Shown: positions 29,501-37,387, numbered from the stretch's first letter. The stretch: 61,774 nt of DNA from an uncultured Muribaculaceae bacterium (GCA_910577465.1 CAJTMM010000006.1:38380-100153), one strand, 5' to 3'. Notes: generated by a model from the letters alone, not told the origin. Translations and numbers: made by a program.

Positions 29501-30027
29501 ATCATGAAAAAACCGCTGTAGCCATCGAAATTGAATGAAAATTTGTCCGGTTCGGTATCCGAAACTATAAATAAGGACTCATTGGATATTATAGATGAAA
29601 TATAGGATGAAATTACATTGGAATTATTGGCGTCCCATACCTGTTCCTTATATAGATTGTCATGAGTGTACATGTAACCATATTTTTGGTTACAGTCGTA
29701 TTCGTCGGGGAGGTCGCGTACTTCGCGGGTGATGGCGCCACCGAGCATTAAAGTCCAGCCAAGCCCTACCCAACCGGGGTGTTCGTCGGCTTTGATGCCG
29801 CCGCTATGGTATGAGAGTGCTATGGGTAGAGATAAAGTGCCATCGTTGATAGTGTCTATGGGAATGGTGATATTGGGTGTGCCGGTATAGAGAGAAACCG
29901 GTATTTCTCCATAACGGTGGAATGAGCGTGCGTTGGGTGTCAGACCGGCTGTGGGGCTTTGTGGCACCTGTGCCATGAGGGCTGATGCGAGAAATAAAAT
30001 GGTGATGAATGTTGCTGTGCGTATCAT
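26536..30027 (-). CDS. SpvB/YD-repeat shell protein, first half of the RHS cage
   Basis: A 1163-residue secreted protein with a signal peptide (MIRTATFITILFLASALMA). The N-terminus LYTGTPNITIPI, LPIALSYHSGGIKADEHPGWVGLGW and GGAITREVRDLPDEY is typical of Bacteroidetes SpvB/TcdB-like proteins that precede RHS repeats. YD-type segments occur near the middle and end (TSITDPSAKTTYFNYDAFGRLV, about residues 900-925). The last 200 residues look like an Ig/PKD-type appendage. It probably forms the first part of the RHS shell, with the toxin-bearing second part on the overlapping downstream gene. This division across two polypeptides resembles the B and C subunits of Tc toxins; that functional parallel is inference. 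Confidence 0.85.
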   Translation of the reverse strand: MIRTATFITILFLASALMAQVPQSPTAGLTPNARSFHRYGEIPVSLYTGTPNITIPIDTINDGTLSLPIALSYHSGGIKADEHPGWVGLGWTLMLGGAITREVRDLPDEYDCNQKYGYMYTHDNLYKEQVWDANNSNVISSYISSIISNESLFIVSDTEPDKFSFNFDGYSGFFMMDTNGKWVINSNRPLKVKEITLSKLPQPGVVPITDGSSIINTIILIGDNGTEYIFGKDAIETSINLRTQKTSRWSVMAWYLTEIRHPNGDSLTFSYERGQYMARLTYSSSLEYIYNTNNGNYWTSGGESYDGMLISPIYLKEIKGNTFSINLHRSISNELNYPHNEYTRRLSMSNGNSEFPIYLTDGNTSMSLDEMPENIKWEKLDSIEIKSQKGTLYKKIRLRYNNIPEERLALKSVDITGKYDESEECYKFEYDRLSHLPQYLTQQTDHWGYYNGITNDNDIPETRNANARTATFGLLKKITYPTGGQTILNFESHTYSMIANGKHCGDLQSVDENLAGGVRISSIINIPNDSTIPEHHEFLYVLDYGSDNCDDKSSGILDGNPQYYDKWDLFNLEISRGGTESLAKLTSESGTHIGYSEVVELRGDGYSISYFTSHKDAEYKDISPIRSSDPDPFIRTTDLSYCRGKLKQYSIFNSKGHLLQQNEHIFEPLNGDMIYVPGLLATRETPGNISGFDRPKYSFYKNYIFNLVEKQSIERIYDNSKNAMFMRTHYKKYNNESQLVTDSVITLRYDNHNTEVSTYRYQWEQDNYFKSMHFMHQISEFSRLRNGLQIEKLSNEYSLVGMVPYLSKVTQIYPDTSERTLYKCLKANDKGLPVHIIDNSNTPITYLWGQDYLYPVCEIKGAKFEEVNTNLGFDASNSPNNSYQINNKVATLRNNLPSALVTSFSYKPHYGITSITDPSAKTTYFNYDAFGRLVNIRNNQNNKLNDFIYSSFAAVQNSFDYIEHVRNYYDSNLKLIGPHVSYPHCSFHYWGSVDLSDIGHRWEITGDTDSLSLSLIDDYVLITNNGTSHGYAELRLTILDERGSSLWHTTTDIIIEPIPYDITWTRTGGDNNSASIMLSICRKNNTKISTAYIYVNDKLNRIIDSGTDSQFSSMTGGVRGLIHIPRDYSTPFFQIRIDAGGIPTALEIPYDQLFPNETDSVLP

Positions 30028-30051
30028 GGTTGTGATATTGCCCGTGAGTGA

Positions 30052-31236
30052 TTACTTATAAAATTTCTCGGTGTAGCGGTTGCTGTCGGTACAGATATAT
30101 AGGACGTACGGACCGGAGTGTGGTAGGTGACCGTATGGAATCGTTACGGTATATTCTTCGTCAGGAGCGCAATGGTGTGTATCGGTGCTGTAGACGATAC
30201 CGGTGACATCGGCAAGGATAAATTCCACGTCCGATGGCTGTGCTACGGTATAGTCCACACTTACGCTACGGTCGCCACGGTTCTGGCTGAATTGGTATCG
30301 GATGTCTTCACCACCATTGGTTTTGTTGTCCGTGGGGTTAGTGGTGTCGTAATTGCTGTCATGGTTCTTTTCGAGGGACTGACGTGCGAGTTCCTGTAAT
30401 TCTTGATTGTCGGGGTCCGAAGGTAGTTGTTCCAGTTCATTGACAGTGGTATAGCAAGCCTGATGAGATAAAGGTGTGGTAGCGGTAGGCTTGGAAAGGG
30501 TCTGTGTTTCCAATACGGGGTATCTGTATCCGGGAGCATACCATCGGCGGGTGTCGTGGATAAGAATATCACCGGTCGAGGATACTTGTGCAAGTTCCTT
30601 ATCGGTGATGTCGCATAAGGTGATATCGCATAAGGTGCTGTCCATCGTGAAATATCGGTGTAGAATCTTGCGCTGAGTGTGCACACGGAGTACATTGCGT
30701 ATGGTATCGCCCTCGGGCATGATTAAAGTCCCCCGGGCATCTGCTGTCAACGTGTATGTGCCGGCTATGCTGTAACGCAGTCTGTCGGAATACACTCCAC
30801 GTCCGCGTATGATACCGGTAATGCCGGAGCCAAAATTTAAATTTGTTGCCGGTAGCCATACTTCAGGGGTGTGATAATAGACTTGCCACAACCTGCTTTC
30901 AAATCCCGCTAATGTAACGGTATCATTTTGTGAGTCATAGTATATTACTGATTTCTGTCCGGTGGTACTATAACGAGACAAGGTATCGTTGACGAGCCGG
31001 GTGCTGAGTTTATAAGAATTACCATTATCGGTTGATTGGCTCAGGTCCCAAAGACAATCATAACCGGGAGAAACGGTGTCGGAGTATGTGATGGGATGAC
31101 GTGTTATGGCGTCGCCGTCGCGTGGACCGTTGTATTTGGTGGATACAAAGGGGTGGGGGGAAGCATGTGAGAGGGAGATGCCGGCGAGTGATATTATTGG
31201 GAATAGGATAATGAGTATGTGACGATATGTTTTCAT
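30052..31236 (-). CDS. Secreted leader protein with T9SS-CTD-like end
   Basis: A 394-residue exported protein, first gene of the RHS operon, 24 bases before the SpvB-like gene. Signal peptide: hydrophobic ILIILFPIISLAGISLSHA. The body is unrecognised. The last 75 residues (SVSVDYTVAQPSDVEFIL, DVTGIVYSTD, LPHSGPYVLYICTD, TEKFYK) follow the plan of type A C-terminal sorting domains of the type 9 secretion system, in degenerate form. This hints at surface export of the complex. A short in-frame tandem duplication gives LCDITLCDIT near residue 205. Fairly sure of export; unsure of the sorting-domain call. Confidence 0.7.
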   Translation of the reverse strand: MKTYRHILIILFPIISLAGISLSHASPHPFVSTKYNGPRDGDAITRHPITYSDTVSPGYDCLWDLSQSTDNGNSYKLSTRLVNDTLSRYSTTGQKSVIYYDSQNDTVTLAGFESRLWQVYYHTPEVWLPATNLNFGSGITGIIRGRGVYSDRLRYSIAGTYTLTADARGTLIMPEGDTIRNVLRVHTQRKILHRYFTMDSTLCDITLCDITDKELAQVSSTGDILIHDTRRWYAPGYRYPVLETQTLSKPTATTPLSHQACYTTVNELEQLPSDPDNQELQELARQSLEKNHDSNYDTTNPTDNKTNGGEDIRYQFSQNRGDRSVSVDYTVAQPSDVEFILADVTGIVYSTDTHHCAPDEEYTVTIPYGHLPHSGPYVLYICTDSNRYTEKFYK

Positions 31237-31250
31237 GGCAAGGTACGAAA

Positions 31251-31286
31251 AATGATAGGCTATATTTGCAAATATAACCTATCATT
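31251..31286. promoter_or_regulatory. 36-bp near-perfect palindrome over the RHS operon promoter
   Basis: Arms 31251-31268 and 31269-31286 are exact reverse complements except at one pair (31260/31277). The centre reads TATATTTG then CAAATATA, so a TAnnTTTG -7 box is present on each strand. The minus-strand copy (31269-31276) is 33-40 bases upstream of the RHS leader ATG. Likely an operator for a dimeric regulator. Confidence 0.65.
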
Positions 31287-31324
31287 GTCGTAAATCCAAG
31301 ATGTAAATCTTGTTTTTGGCGCTG

Positions 31325-32434
31325 TCAGTCAAAAATTTTGTCCCAGTCTTTCCAGACAGGTTCGTAGCCGAGGGTACGTATCTCGGCTGCAACTTGCAAG
31401 GGGGTGCGTGAGTCTGTGACCTCGAACTGTTCCAATGCGTCGGGGGTGGATACGTAACCTCCAGGCTCGGTTTTGCTGCCGGCGCTCATGGATGTCACTC
31501 CGAGTTTCATCATGTTGGCGCGGAATGCGGGAGATTCGCGGGTGGAGTAGGATATGTCGACATCGTGGTCGAAGATTCGGAATGCAAATGTGAGTTGCGC
31601 GAGTTCCTTGTCGGTCATTACCACCTTTGGCTGATATCCACCTTCGGCAGGACACATGCGCGGAAAATTGACGCTGTAACGCGTGCGCCAGTAGTTCTTG
31701 CGCAGGTACTGTAGATGGCGTGCCATCATGGTCACATCCGTACGCCAGTCTTCCAGACCTATGAGCACACCCATGCCTATCTTGTGTACACCGGCAGCTC
31801 CCATGCGGTCAAATCCGTTGACGCGCCATTCGAATATCGACTTCATGCCACGGGGATGGTATTTCTTGTAGTTGGCCTCGTGATAGGTCTCCTGAAAGCA
31901 TACCACTCCGTTGAGACCGCTTTGGGTCAGACGGTAATAGTCGCGTTCTTTCATAGGCATTACCTCGATAGTGAGGTTGTTGAAGTACGGGCGTGCCACA
32001 TGGAGTACTTGTTCCAGGTAATCCACACCATTAAGGCGTGGAAATTCTCCGGATACGATAAGTAGGTTCTCGAATGGACCCAACTGACGGATGGCTTCGC
32101 ATTCAGCCTTGACTTGGTCGAGCGACAGGGTGATGCGTGTCAGTGGGTTGGCATGGTTGAACCCGCAATATACACATCCGTTGGTGCACGCATTGGACAC
32201 GTATAGCGGGATGTACATGGAGATTGTTTTCCCGAAACGTTCCAATGTATATCGGTGCGACAACTGTGCCATGTGTTCGAGGTAGGGGATGGCTGCCGGT
32301 GAGATTAGAGCCATGAAGTCGTCGATATTGCGATGTTCCTTGCTTAGAGCTATCTCCACATCGTGAGCCGTCTTGGCAGCAATCTGTGCGGTGGTGGTAT
32401 CCCAGTCGTAATTTTTCAGTTCGTCGTAAAACAT
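31325..32434 (-). CDS. thiH: 2-iminoacetate (dehydroglycine) synthase ThiH
   Basis: Radical SAM enzyme cleaving tyrosine to dehydroglycine (2-iminoacetate) and p-cresol, giving the glycine-derived part of the thiamine thiazole. The 369 residues include the 4Fe-4S site C83-TNG-C87-VY-C90, then the usual barrel and the ThiH-type FPRMCPAEGG and SAGSKTEPGGY motifs. It is the last gene of the riboswitch-controlled thi operon, 20 bases after thiC. It works in anaerobes and facultative species in place of glycine oxidase ThiO. No thiF follows it. Confidence 0.95.
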   Translation of the reverse strand: MFYDELKNYDWDTTTAQIAAKTAHDVEIALSKEHRNIDDFMALISPAAIPYLEHMAQLSHRYTLERFGKTISMYIPLYVSNACTNGCVYCGFNHANPLTRITLSLDQVKAECEAIRQLGPFENLLIVSGEFPRLNGVDYLEQVLHVARPYFNNLTIEVMPMKERDYYRLTQSGLNGVVCFQETYHEANYKKYHPRGMKSIFEWRVNGFDRMGAAGVHKIGMGVLIGLEDWRTDVTMMARHLQYLRKNYWRTRYSVNFPRMCPAEGGYQPKVVMTDKELAQLTFAFRIFDHDVDISYSTRESPAFRANMMKLGVTSMSAGSKTEPGGYVSTPDALEQFEVTDSRTPLQVAAEIRTLGYEPVWKDWDKIFD

Positions 32435-32454
32435 ACTGTTCTATCTCCTCCGTG

Positions 32455-34155
32455 TTACTTGGCGCAATCGTCGGTTATGGATTGGGTTATGCGCATGGCG
32501 CAGAAATTGGGACCGCACATGGTACAGAAGCGGTCGTCGGATTTGTGGCTTTCGACATAGTATTGCTTGGCGCGTCCGGGGTCGAGAGATAGATTGAACT
32601 GGTCTTTCCAACGGAAATCGAAGCGGGCTTTGCTGAGAGCGTCATCACGAACCTGTGCCCCGGGATGCCCCTTGGCTATATCGGCGGCATGTGCTGCTAT
32701 CTTGTAGGTAATCACTCCGTTGCGTACATCTTCAAGGTTGGGCAATGCAAGGTGTTCCTTTGGGGTCACATAGCAAATCATCGCTGTACCCATCCATGCT
32801 ATCTGGGCGGCTCCGATGGCTGATGTTATGTGGTCGTAGCCGGGAGCGATGTCTGTGGTGAGCGGGCCGAGGGTATAGAACGGAGCTTCATGGCATTTGT
32901 CGAGCTGACGGTCCATATTCTCGCGAATCTTGTGCATGGGCACGTGTCCGGGGCCTTCTATCAGGACTTGGACATTGTGTTTCCAGGCTTTTTCAGTGAG
33001 TTCGCCGAGCACATCGAGTTCCAGGAACTGGGCGCGGTCGTTGGCATCATGTATGGAGCCAGGACGCATACCATCGCCGAGCGATACGGCAACGTCGTAT
33101 TTAGCGAGAATCTCGCATATCTCATCGAAGTGGGTGTAAAGAAAATTTTCCTGATTGTGCATGACTGCCCAGCTTGTCATGATGGATCCGCCACGGCTTA
33201 CACATCCGGTAAGACGCTTGCCGAGCATCTCGGCATGTTCCTTGAGCGCACCGGCATGGATTGTGAAATAGTCCACTCCCTGTTCGGCTTGTTCTATCAG
33301 CGTATCACGGTATATTTCCCATGTAAGGTCCTTGACGCTGCCATTAACCTTTTCAAGCGCCTGATACACCGGTACAGTACCGACCGGAACGGGGCAGTTG
33401 CGTATAATCCACTCGCGGGTTTCGTGTATGTTATCGCCTGTTGACAGGTCCATAAGCGTGTCACCGCCCCAGTAGCAGCTCCACACGGCTTTGCTTACCT
33501 CTTCCTCAATGCCTGAAGACAGGGCTGAGTTGCCGATATTGGTATTGAGTTTTACCGAAAAATTACGGCCTATAATCATCGGTTCGGCTTCGGGGTGATT
33601 GATGTTTGCGGGTATTATAGCGCGTCCTTCCGCAATCTCTTTGCGTACAAATTCCGGTGTGATGTGCGATGTGATGCCGAGAGCTTCGGCATTCATATTC
33701 TCACGTATAGCCACATATTCCATCTCGGGGGTTATCACGCCTTGACGCGCAAGTGCCATCTGTGTGATTGCACGTCCCTCTTTGGCGCGCCGAGGGGCGT
33801 AACGACAGGCAAATCGGATAGTATCGAGTGACTTGTCGGCCTCACGCATACGTCCATATTCGGAGGTGATTGCGGGCAGTTGTTCGAGGTCCTCCCGTTG
33901 TGCTAACCACTCTTCGCGTAAGCGCGGTATGCCTTTGTTAATGTCGGTTTCTACCGCCGGGTCAGTGTACACGCCGCTGGTGTCGTAGACCATAACGGGC
34001 GCGTTTTCGGTCATTTGACGTTCGCCATCGACTATTTTTACGGTAGGGGTGAGGTTTATTTGGCGCATTGCCACTTTTATAGGAAACAGCTTGCCCGGCA
34101 TGTATATCTTTTCCGATCCGGGATAGCTGTTGACATCTATATTTTCAATTGTCAT
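32455..34155 (-). CDS. thiC: Phosphomethylpyrimidine synthase ThiC
   Basis: Radical SAM enzyme that rearranges aminoimidazole ribotide to HMP-phosphate, the pyrimidine half of thiamine. The 566 residues include SLGDGMRPGSIHDANDRAQF, IEGPGHVPMHKI and the C-terminal cluster site C544-TM-C547-GPNF-C552, the noncanonical CxxCx4C of ThiC. The length is standard. Located between thiG (25 bases upstream) and thiH in the operon. Confidence 0.97.
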   Translation of the reverse strand: MTIENIDVNSYPGSEKIYMPGKLFPIKVAMRQINLTPTVKIVDGERQMTENAPVMVYDTSGVYTDPAVETDINKGIPRLREEWLAQREDLEQLPAITSEYGRMREADKSLDTIRFACRYAPRRAKEGRAITQMALARQGVITPEMEYVAIRENMNAEALGITSHITPEFVRKEIAEGRAIIPANINHPEAEPMIIGRNFSVKLNTNIGNSALSSGIEEEVSKAVWSCYWGGDTLMDLSTGDNIHETREWIIRNCPVPVGTVPVYQALEKVNGSVKDLTWEIYRDTLIEQAEQGVDYFTIHAGALKEHAEMLGKRLTGCVSRGGSIMTSWAVMHNQENFLYTHFDEICEILAKYDVAVSLGDGMRPGSIHDANDRAQFLELDVLGELTEKAWKHNVQVLIEGPGHVPMHKIRENMDRQLDKCHEAPFYTLGPLTTDIAPGYDHITSAIGAAQIAWMGTAMICYVTPKEHLALPNLEDVRNGVITYKIAAHAADIAKGHPGAQVRDDALSKARFDFRWKDQFNLSLDPGRAKQYYVESHKSDDRFCTMCGPNFCAMRITQSITDDCAK

Positions 34156-34180
34156 GATTGGTATATGAGGTTATGATAGT

Positions 34181-34954
34181 TTAATCAAGAAATGAAGTAA
34201 GCGGGCTTGTAGCTACAGCGCGCGATGCCACTGTACCTAAGCCGGCAAGGTAAGCTTTTCGTCCGGCTTCAACTGCCAGTTTGAATGCTATAGCCATCTC
34301 TACGGGATTGCCTGCCACGGCGATAGCGGTGTTGACTAATACGGCGTCGGCACCCATTTCCATGGCATCGGCGGCATGCGACGGCGCCCCAAGTCCGGCA
34401 TCGATCACTACCGGCACACGGCTTTCGGCAATTATGATTTCCAAGAGGTCGCGTGTCTTTAGTCCTTTATTGGTCCCTATAGGTGCTCCTAAAGGCATTA
34501 CTGCTGCGGTACCTACTTCTTCCAGTCGCTTGCACAAGACCGGGTCTGCCTGTATATATGGGAGGACTTTAAACCCCTCTTTGGCTAAAATCTCTGTTGC
34601 GGCAAGTGTCTCTATTGGGTCCGGCAACAGATATTTCGGGTCGGGATGAATCTCGAGTTTAATGAAGTCAGTACCGAAGCATTCGCGTGCCAACCGGGCG
34701 GCGGTCACGGCTTCGGCAGCATTGCGCACTCCCGAAGTATTGGGGAGAAACTGTACATGGTCGCGGTTTATATGGCGCAGCATGTCGTCTTCCTCCTCAT
34801 GTTGCATGTCAATGCGCTTCATGGCTACGGTAATCATTTCCGATTCTGAAGCGAGTATGCTTTCAAGCATAAGTTTGTTGGACGAGAATTTTCCGGTGCC
34901 TACGAACAGGCGTGAATGGAAATCGCGTCCACCGATGTTGAGTGTATCGCTCAT
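34181..34954 (-). CDS. thiG: Thiazole synthase ThiG
   Basis: Forms the thiazole phosphate from deoxyxylulose 5-phosphate, dehydroglycine and sulfur carried by ThiS thiocarboxylate. The 257-residue TIM barrel shows FHSRLFVGTGKFSS at the start, the Schiff-base lysine region FIKLEIHPDPKYLLPD, PLGAPIGTNKG and the phosphate loop VIDAGLGAPSHAADAMEMGADAV. It lies between thiE and thiC. A Dxs-like enzyme that could supply the substrate is encoded at 39685. Confidence 0.96.
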   Translation of the reverse strand: MSDTLNIGGRDFHSRLFVGTGKFSSNKLMLESILASESEMITVAMKRIDMQHEEEDDMLRHINRDHVQFLPNTSGVRNAAEAVTAARLARECFGTDFIKLEIHPDPKYLLPDPIETLAATEILAKEGFKVLPYIQADPVLCKRLEEVGTAAVMPLGAPIGTNKGLKTRDLLEIIIAESRVPVVIDAGLGAPSHAADAMEMGADAVLVNTAIAVAGNPVEMAIAFKLAVEAGRKAYLAGLGTVASRAVATSPLTSFLD

Positions 34955-34984
34955 GTGTTGTATGTGATAATTTTTGTATGGATA

Positions 34985-35608
34985 TTATTTGATGTTCAAT
35001 ATGCGTTCCATGACGGATGAGGTGTACAGCATAGGGTCCGGTGCATTGATGATGGCTCCCGACATAGCTATGCCGTTGATGCCTGTAGCCATAAGCGGTT
35101 CGATATCATCGACCGTAATGCCACCGATTGCCACAATAGGTATTTCAATACCGGCATCACGGACTTTTTGGACAATGTCGCGATAACCATCTATGCCCAA
35201 TTGTGGAGCGAGATTCTTTTTGGTAGTAGTGAACTTGAAAGGACCGAGCCCCACGTAATCCAGATCCTTGCCCTTGTATTTTATAATATCGTCGGCAGTG
35301 TTGGCAGTGACGCCTATAATGGCATGTGGCCCGAGTAGTTCGCGGGCCTCCATCGGGTCCATATCTTCTTTGCCGAGATGTACTCCTGATACTTTCAGGT
35401 CGTTGACCACCGCTACACGGTCGTCAATGATAAGGAATGTGTCGGTTTCACGGCACATAGGTATGAGTTCGAGAGCTACGTTGCGTACTTCTTCGTCAGT
35501 GGCGTCTTTCATCCTTAATTGAATCCAACGGCATCCACCTTCGATAGCCATCTGCACTTCTTCGGCTATGGAATATTTGTCGGATTCATGAGTTATGAAT
35601 TGTAACAT
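34985..35608 (-). CDS. thiE: Thiamine-phosphate synthase ThiE
   Basis: Joins HMP-PP and thiazole phosphate to thiamine phosphate. The 207-residue TIM barrel keeps the key elements: WIQLRMKD at the end of beta 2, LIIDDRVAVVNDL, GVHLGKEDM for the pyrophosphate/Mg region, and IVAIGGI followed by MSGAI in the phosphate loop. It is followed by thiG after 30 bases. This is the active-looking one of two ThiE-superfamily proteins in the operon. Confidence 0.93.
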   Translation of the reverse strand: MLQFITHESDKYSIAEEVQMAIEGGCRWIQLRMKDATDEEVRNVALELIPMCRETDTFLIIDDRVAVVNDLKVSGVHLGKEDMDPMEARELLGPHAIIGVTANTADDIIKYKGKDLDYVGLGPFKFTTTKKNLAPQLGIDGYRDIVQKVRDAGIEIPIVAIGGITVDDIEPLMATGINGIAMSGAIINAPDPMLYTSSVMERILNIK

Positions 35609-35643
35609 AGTTATTGATATATTAATTTAATGGGGATATTGAG

Positions 35644-36192
35644 TCAAGGCAATGATATGAAACTGCTGATTGCGCCCTTGACGGCATATCCGCCGAAGTT
35701 ATAACGGGTTAATTCTTCAATGCGTTCGGGAGTTATTCCTCCGAGAGCTATAACACGCGGTGATGTGATTTCGTTTAAACGCAGCAGTTCGGTGTGGCTG
35801 AATGCTGCTTTGTATCCCATTTTTGATATGCTGTCAAAGATGGGACTCAAAGTCACGTAATCGCATGCCGATGATGCGGCAATCTCCTCAAGTGAGTGAC
35901 AAGAGCGACTGTATGGACCTGAGTAATTGTCAGGAGGTATGGGGCACCGGTGATTGAGGTGTATGCCTCCGAGATTGAATTCGTTTGTGAGGATGAAATG
36001 TCCGTGCAACCGTAGCCTTGAATGGTAGCGTTGTGGGATCGCTTCAATGAGATTGCGCATGTCGCGCAGTGATGCCATGGGGTGGCGTAGATGTACCATA
36101 TCCCATCCGCAGTCGAGGATACGTGTCACCCACTGTGGTTCACTGTCGGTAATCTCCTCGGGTGTGATGGCTATGCGCAGAAGTTGGCTCAT
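35644..36192 (-). CDS. tenI: TenI-like thiazole tautomerase (ThiE superfamily)
   Basis: A 182-residue ThiE-superfamily barrel lacking ThiE substrate residues: the ND of the pyrimidine site is NE in FILTNEF and the GQED-like loop is NHRCPI. It keeps SRSCHSLEEI, equivalent to the catalytic His region of TenI (GxSxHS), and VIALGGI near the end. TenI speeds aromatisation of the thiazole carboxylate made by ThiG. The start overlaps the thiS stop by four bases (ATGA). A weak ThiE activity cannot be excluded, but TenI is the better call. Confidence 0.75.
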   Translation of the reverse strand: MSQLLRIAITPEEITDSEPQWVTRILDCGWDMVHLRHPMASLRDMRNLIEAIPQRYHSRLRLHGHFILTNEFNLGGIHLNHRCPIPPDNYSGPYSRSCHSLEEIAASSACDYVTLSPIFDSISKMGYKAAFSHTELLRLNEITSPRVIALGGITPERIEELTRYNFGGYAVKGAISSFISLP

Positions 36193-36389
36193 CCTCCGTA
36201 GAAAGCTTTGATTATCAATATTGAATCACCATTGTTGAGCGTGGTACTGTCGTACTTGGCTTTAGGTATAACTGTACCGTTAACCGCCAAAGCAGTGCCT
36301 TGGGTAGATATGGACTGACTGGCGAGGGCATCGGTAAGTGTCATGCCATCGGCAAGTGTTATTTCAGTGTCGTTAATTTTCACTATCAT
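36189..36389 (-). CDS. thiS: Sulfur carrier protein ThiS
   Basis: A 66-residue ubiquitin-like sulfur carrier. The N-terminus MIVKINDTEITLADGMTL and the C-terminal Gly-Gly (IIKAFYGG) are diagnostic: the terminal carboxylate is adenylated by ThiF and turned into a thiocarboxylate that donates sulfur to ThiG. I choose the ATG at 36387-36389; an upstream extension of eight codons adds nothing ThiS-like. It overlaps the thiD 3' end by 17 bases and the tenI start by four. Confidence 0.95.
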   Translation of the reverse strand: MIVKINDTEITLADGMTLTDALASQSISTQGTALAVNGTVIPKAKYDSTTLNNGDSILIIKAFYGG

Positions 36390-37215
36390 ATCTGAAAGTC
36401 TTAGGGTTGACAAATTTCATGTGGCGTGGCGCAAACAAATGGTTCATCGGACCGTTGCCATGACCTATGGCTACGCGGGCACCGGCTTTCAGCGCACGGG
36501 TTACATACAGCTTACCTCTCATCACAGCGTCCGTGATATCGAATCCAAGAGCAAGGTACGATGCGATTGCAGCCGATAGCGTGCATCCGGTTCCATGGGT
36601 GTTGCGCGTATTTACCGCATCGGCTGTGAGTGTGATGAGGTCTTCTTCGCCGTCAAGATACAGATAGTCGATCTTTATGTCGGTACGCTCCGTATCTCCG
36701 CCCTTCAGCAATATGTTGCGGCAACCCATTGCATTTAGTTTTAAAGCTTGTTGCATGGGGTCCGTTTCACCTGTAAGTTCTATTGCTTCCTGTCTGTTCG
36801 GAGTGACGAGTGTGGCTATGGGGAATAACCGCTCAACCATAGTATCAATTGCACTGCGTTCGATGAGCAGCGACCCGGAGGTGGACACCATTACCGGATC
36901 CACGACTATGTTGGCGGCATTGTTTGCCAAAAGTGTATCGCTCACAGTCTCTACAATATCTCGATTGAACAGCATTCCGGTTTTTGTAGCCATTGGGGGA
37001 ATGTCGTTCCACACCATTTGAATCTGGTCTGTGACTATCCCGGTATCTATACCTTGGATCGATTTTACTCCGGTAGTGTTTTGTGCCGTGATTGCCGTGA
37101 TGGCACTCATGGCGTAGCATCCGATGGCTGAGATGGTTTTGATGTCGGCTTGTATGCCTGCGCCGCCCGAAGAGTCTGAGCCTGCTATGGTGAGTATGGG
37201 AATGTAATGTTTCAT
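36373..37215 (-). CDS. thiD: Hydroxymethylpyrimidine (phosphate) kinase ThiD
   Basis: Phosphorylates HMP and HMP-phosphate to HMP-PP. The 280-residue ribokinase-fold protein shows LTIAGSDSSGGAGIQADIKT at the start, VVDPVMVSTSGSLL, LVTPNRQEA and the anion-hole motif HGTGCTLSAAIA near the end. I take the ATG at 37213-37215 (MKHYIPILT) over an extension nine codons longer. First gene after the TPP riboswitch. The end overlaps thiS. Confidence 0.95.
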   Translation of the reverse strand: MKHYIPILTIAGSDSSGGAGIQADIKTISAIGCYAMSAITAITAQNTTGVKSIQGIDTGIVTDQIQMVWNDIPPMATKTGMLFNRDIVETVSDTLLANNAANIVVDPVMVSTSGSLLIERSAIDTMVERLFPIATLVTPNRQEAIELTGETDPMQQALKLNAMGCRNILLKGGDTERTDIKIDYLYLDGEEDLITLTADAVNTRNTHGTGCTLSAAIASYLALGFDITDAVMRGKLYVTRALKAGARVAIGHGNGPMNHLFAPRHMKFVNPKTFRYDSEN

Positions 37216-37288
37216 GCCGCAGCTTTTAGGTTCTGTAGTCACGGCATCCGGGAGTCGGCGTATACGTAGTGTATAGGATATCTGTTAA

Positions 37289-37377
37289 CAATCCCTGCGT
37301 CGGTACTAACCGTATCAGGTTCGGAGGGTATGAATCTCAGCCCGCAGCATTATGTATACGCAAGGCACCCCTTTGTC
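37289..37377 (-). ncRNA. TPP riboswitch (THI element) of the thi operon
   Basis: Read on the minus strand the segment contains GGGGTGCC, then GGCTGAGA, then ACCC and GAACCTGATACGGTTAGTA followed by CGCAGGGA. These are the conserved pieces of the thiamine pyrophosphate aptamer in the right order. It lies 70-160 bases before thiD and should reduce expression of the seven-gene operon when TPP is abundant. Confidence 0.95.
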
Positions 37378-37387
37378 GTGATGTTGG

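Noticed and set aside
31297..31312. Small hairpin (CAAGAT...ATCTTG) followed by T's as terminator of the thi operon
   Set aside because: Only 6 bp, and the T-run is on the plus strand, while thiH is read on the minus strand. Too weak to list.
32830..33444. 204-codon plus-strand frame inside thiC
   Set aside because: Antisense to a highly conserved gene, no recognisable domain.
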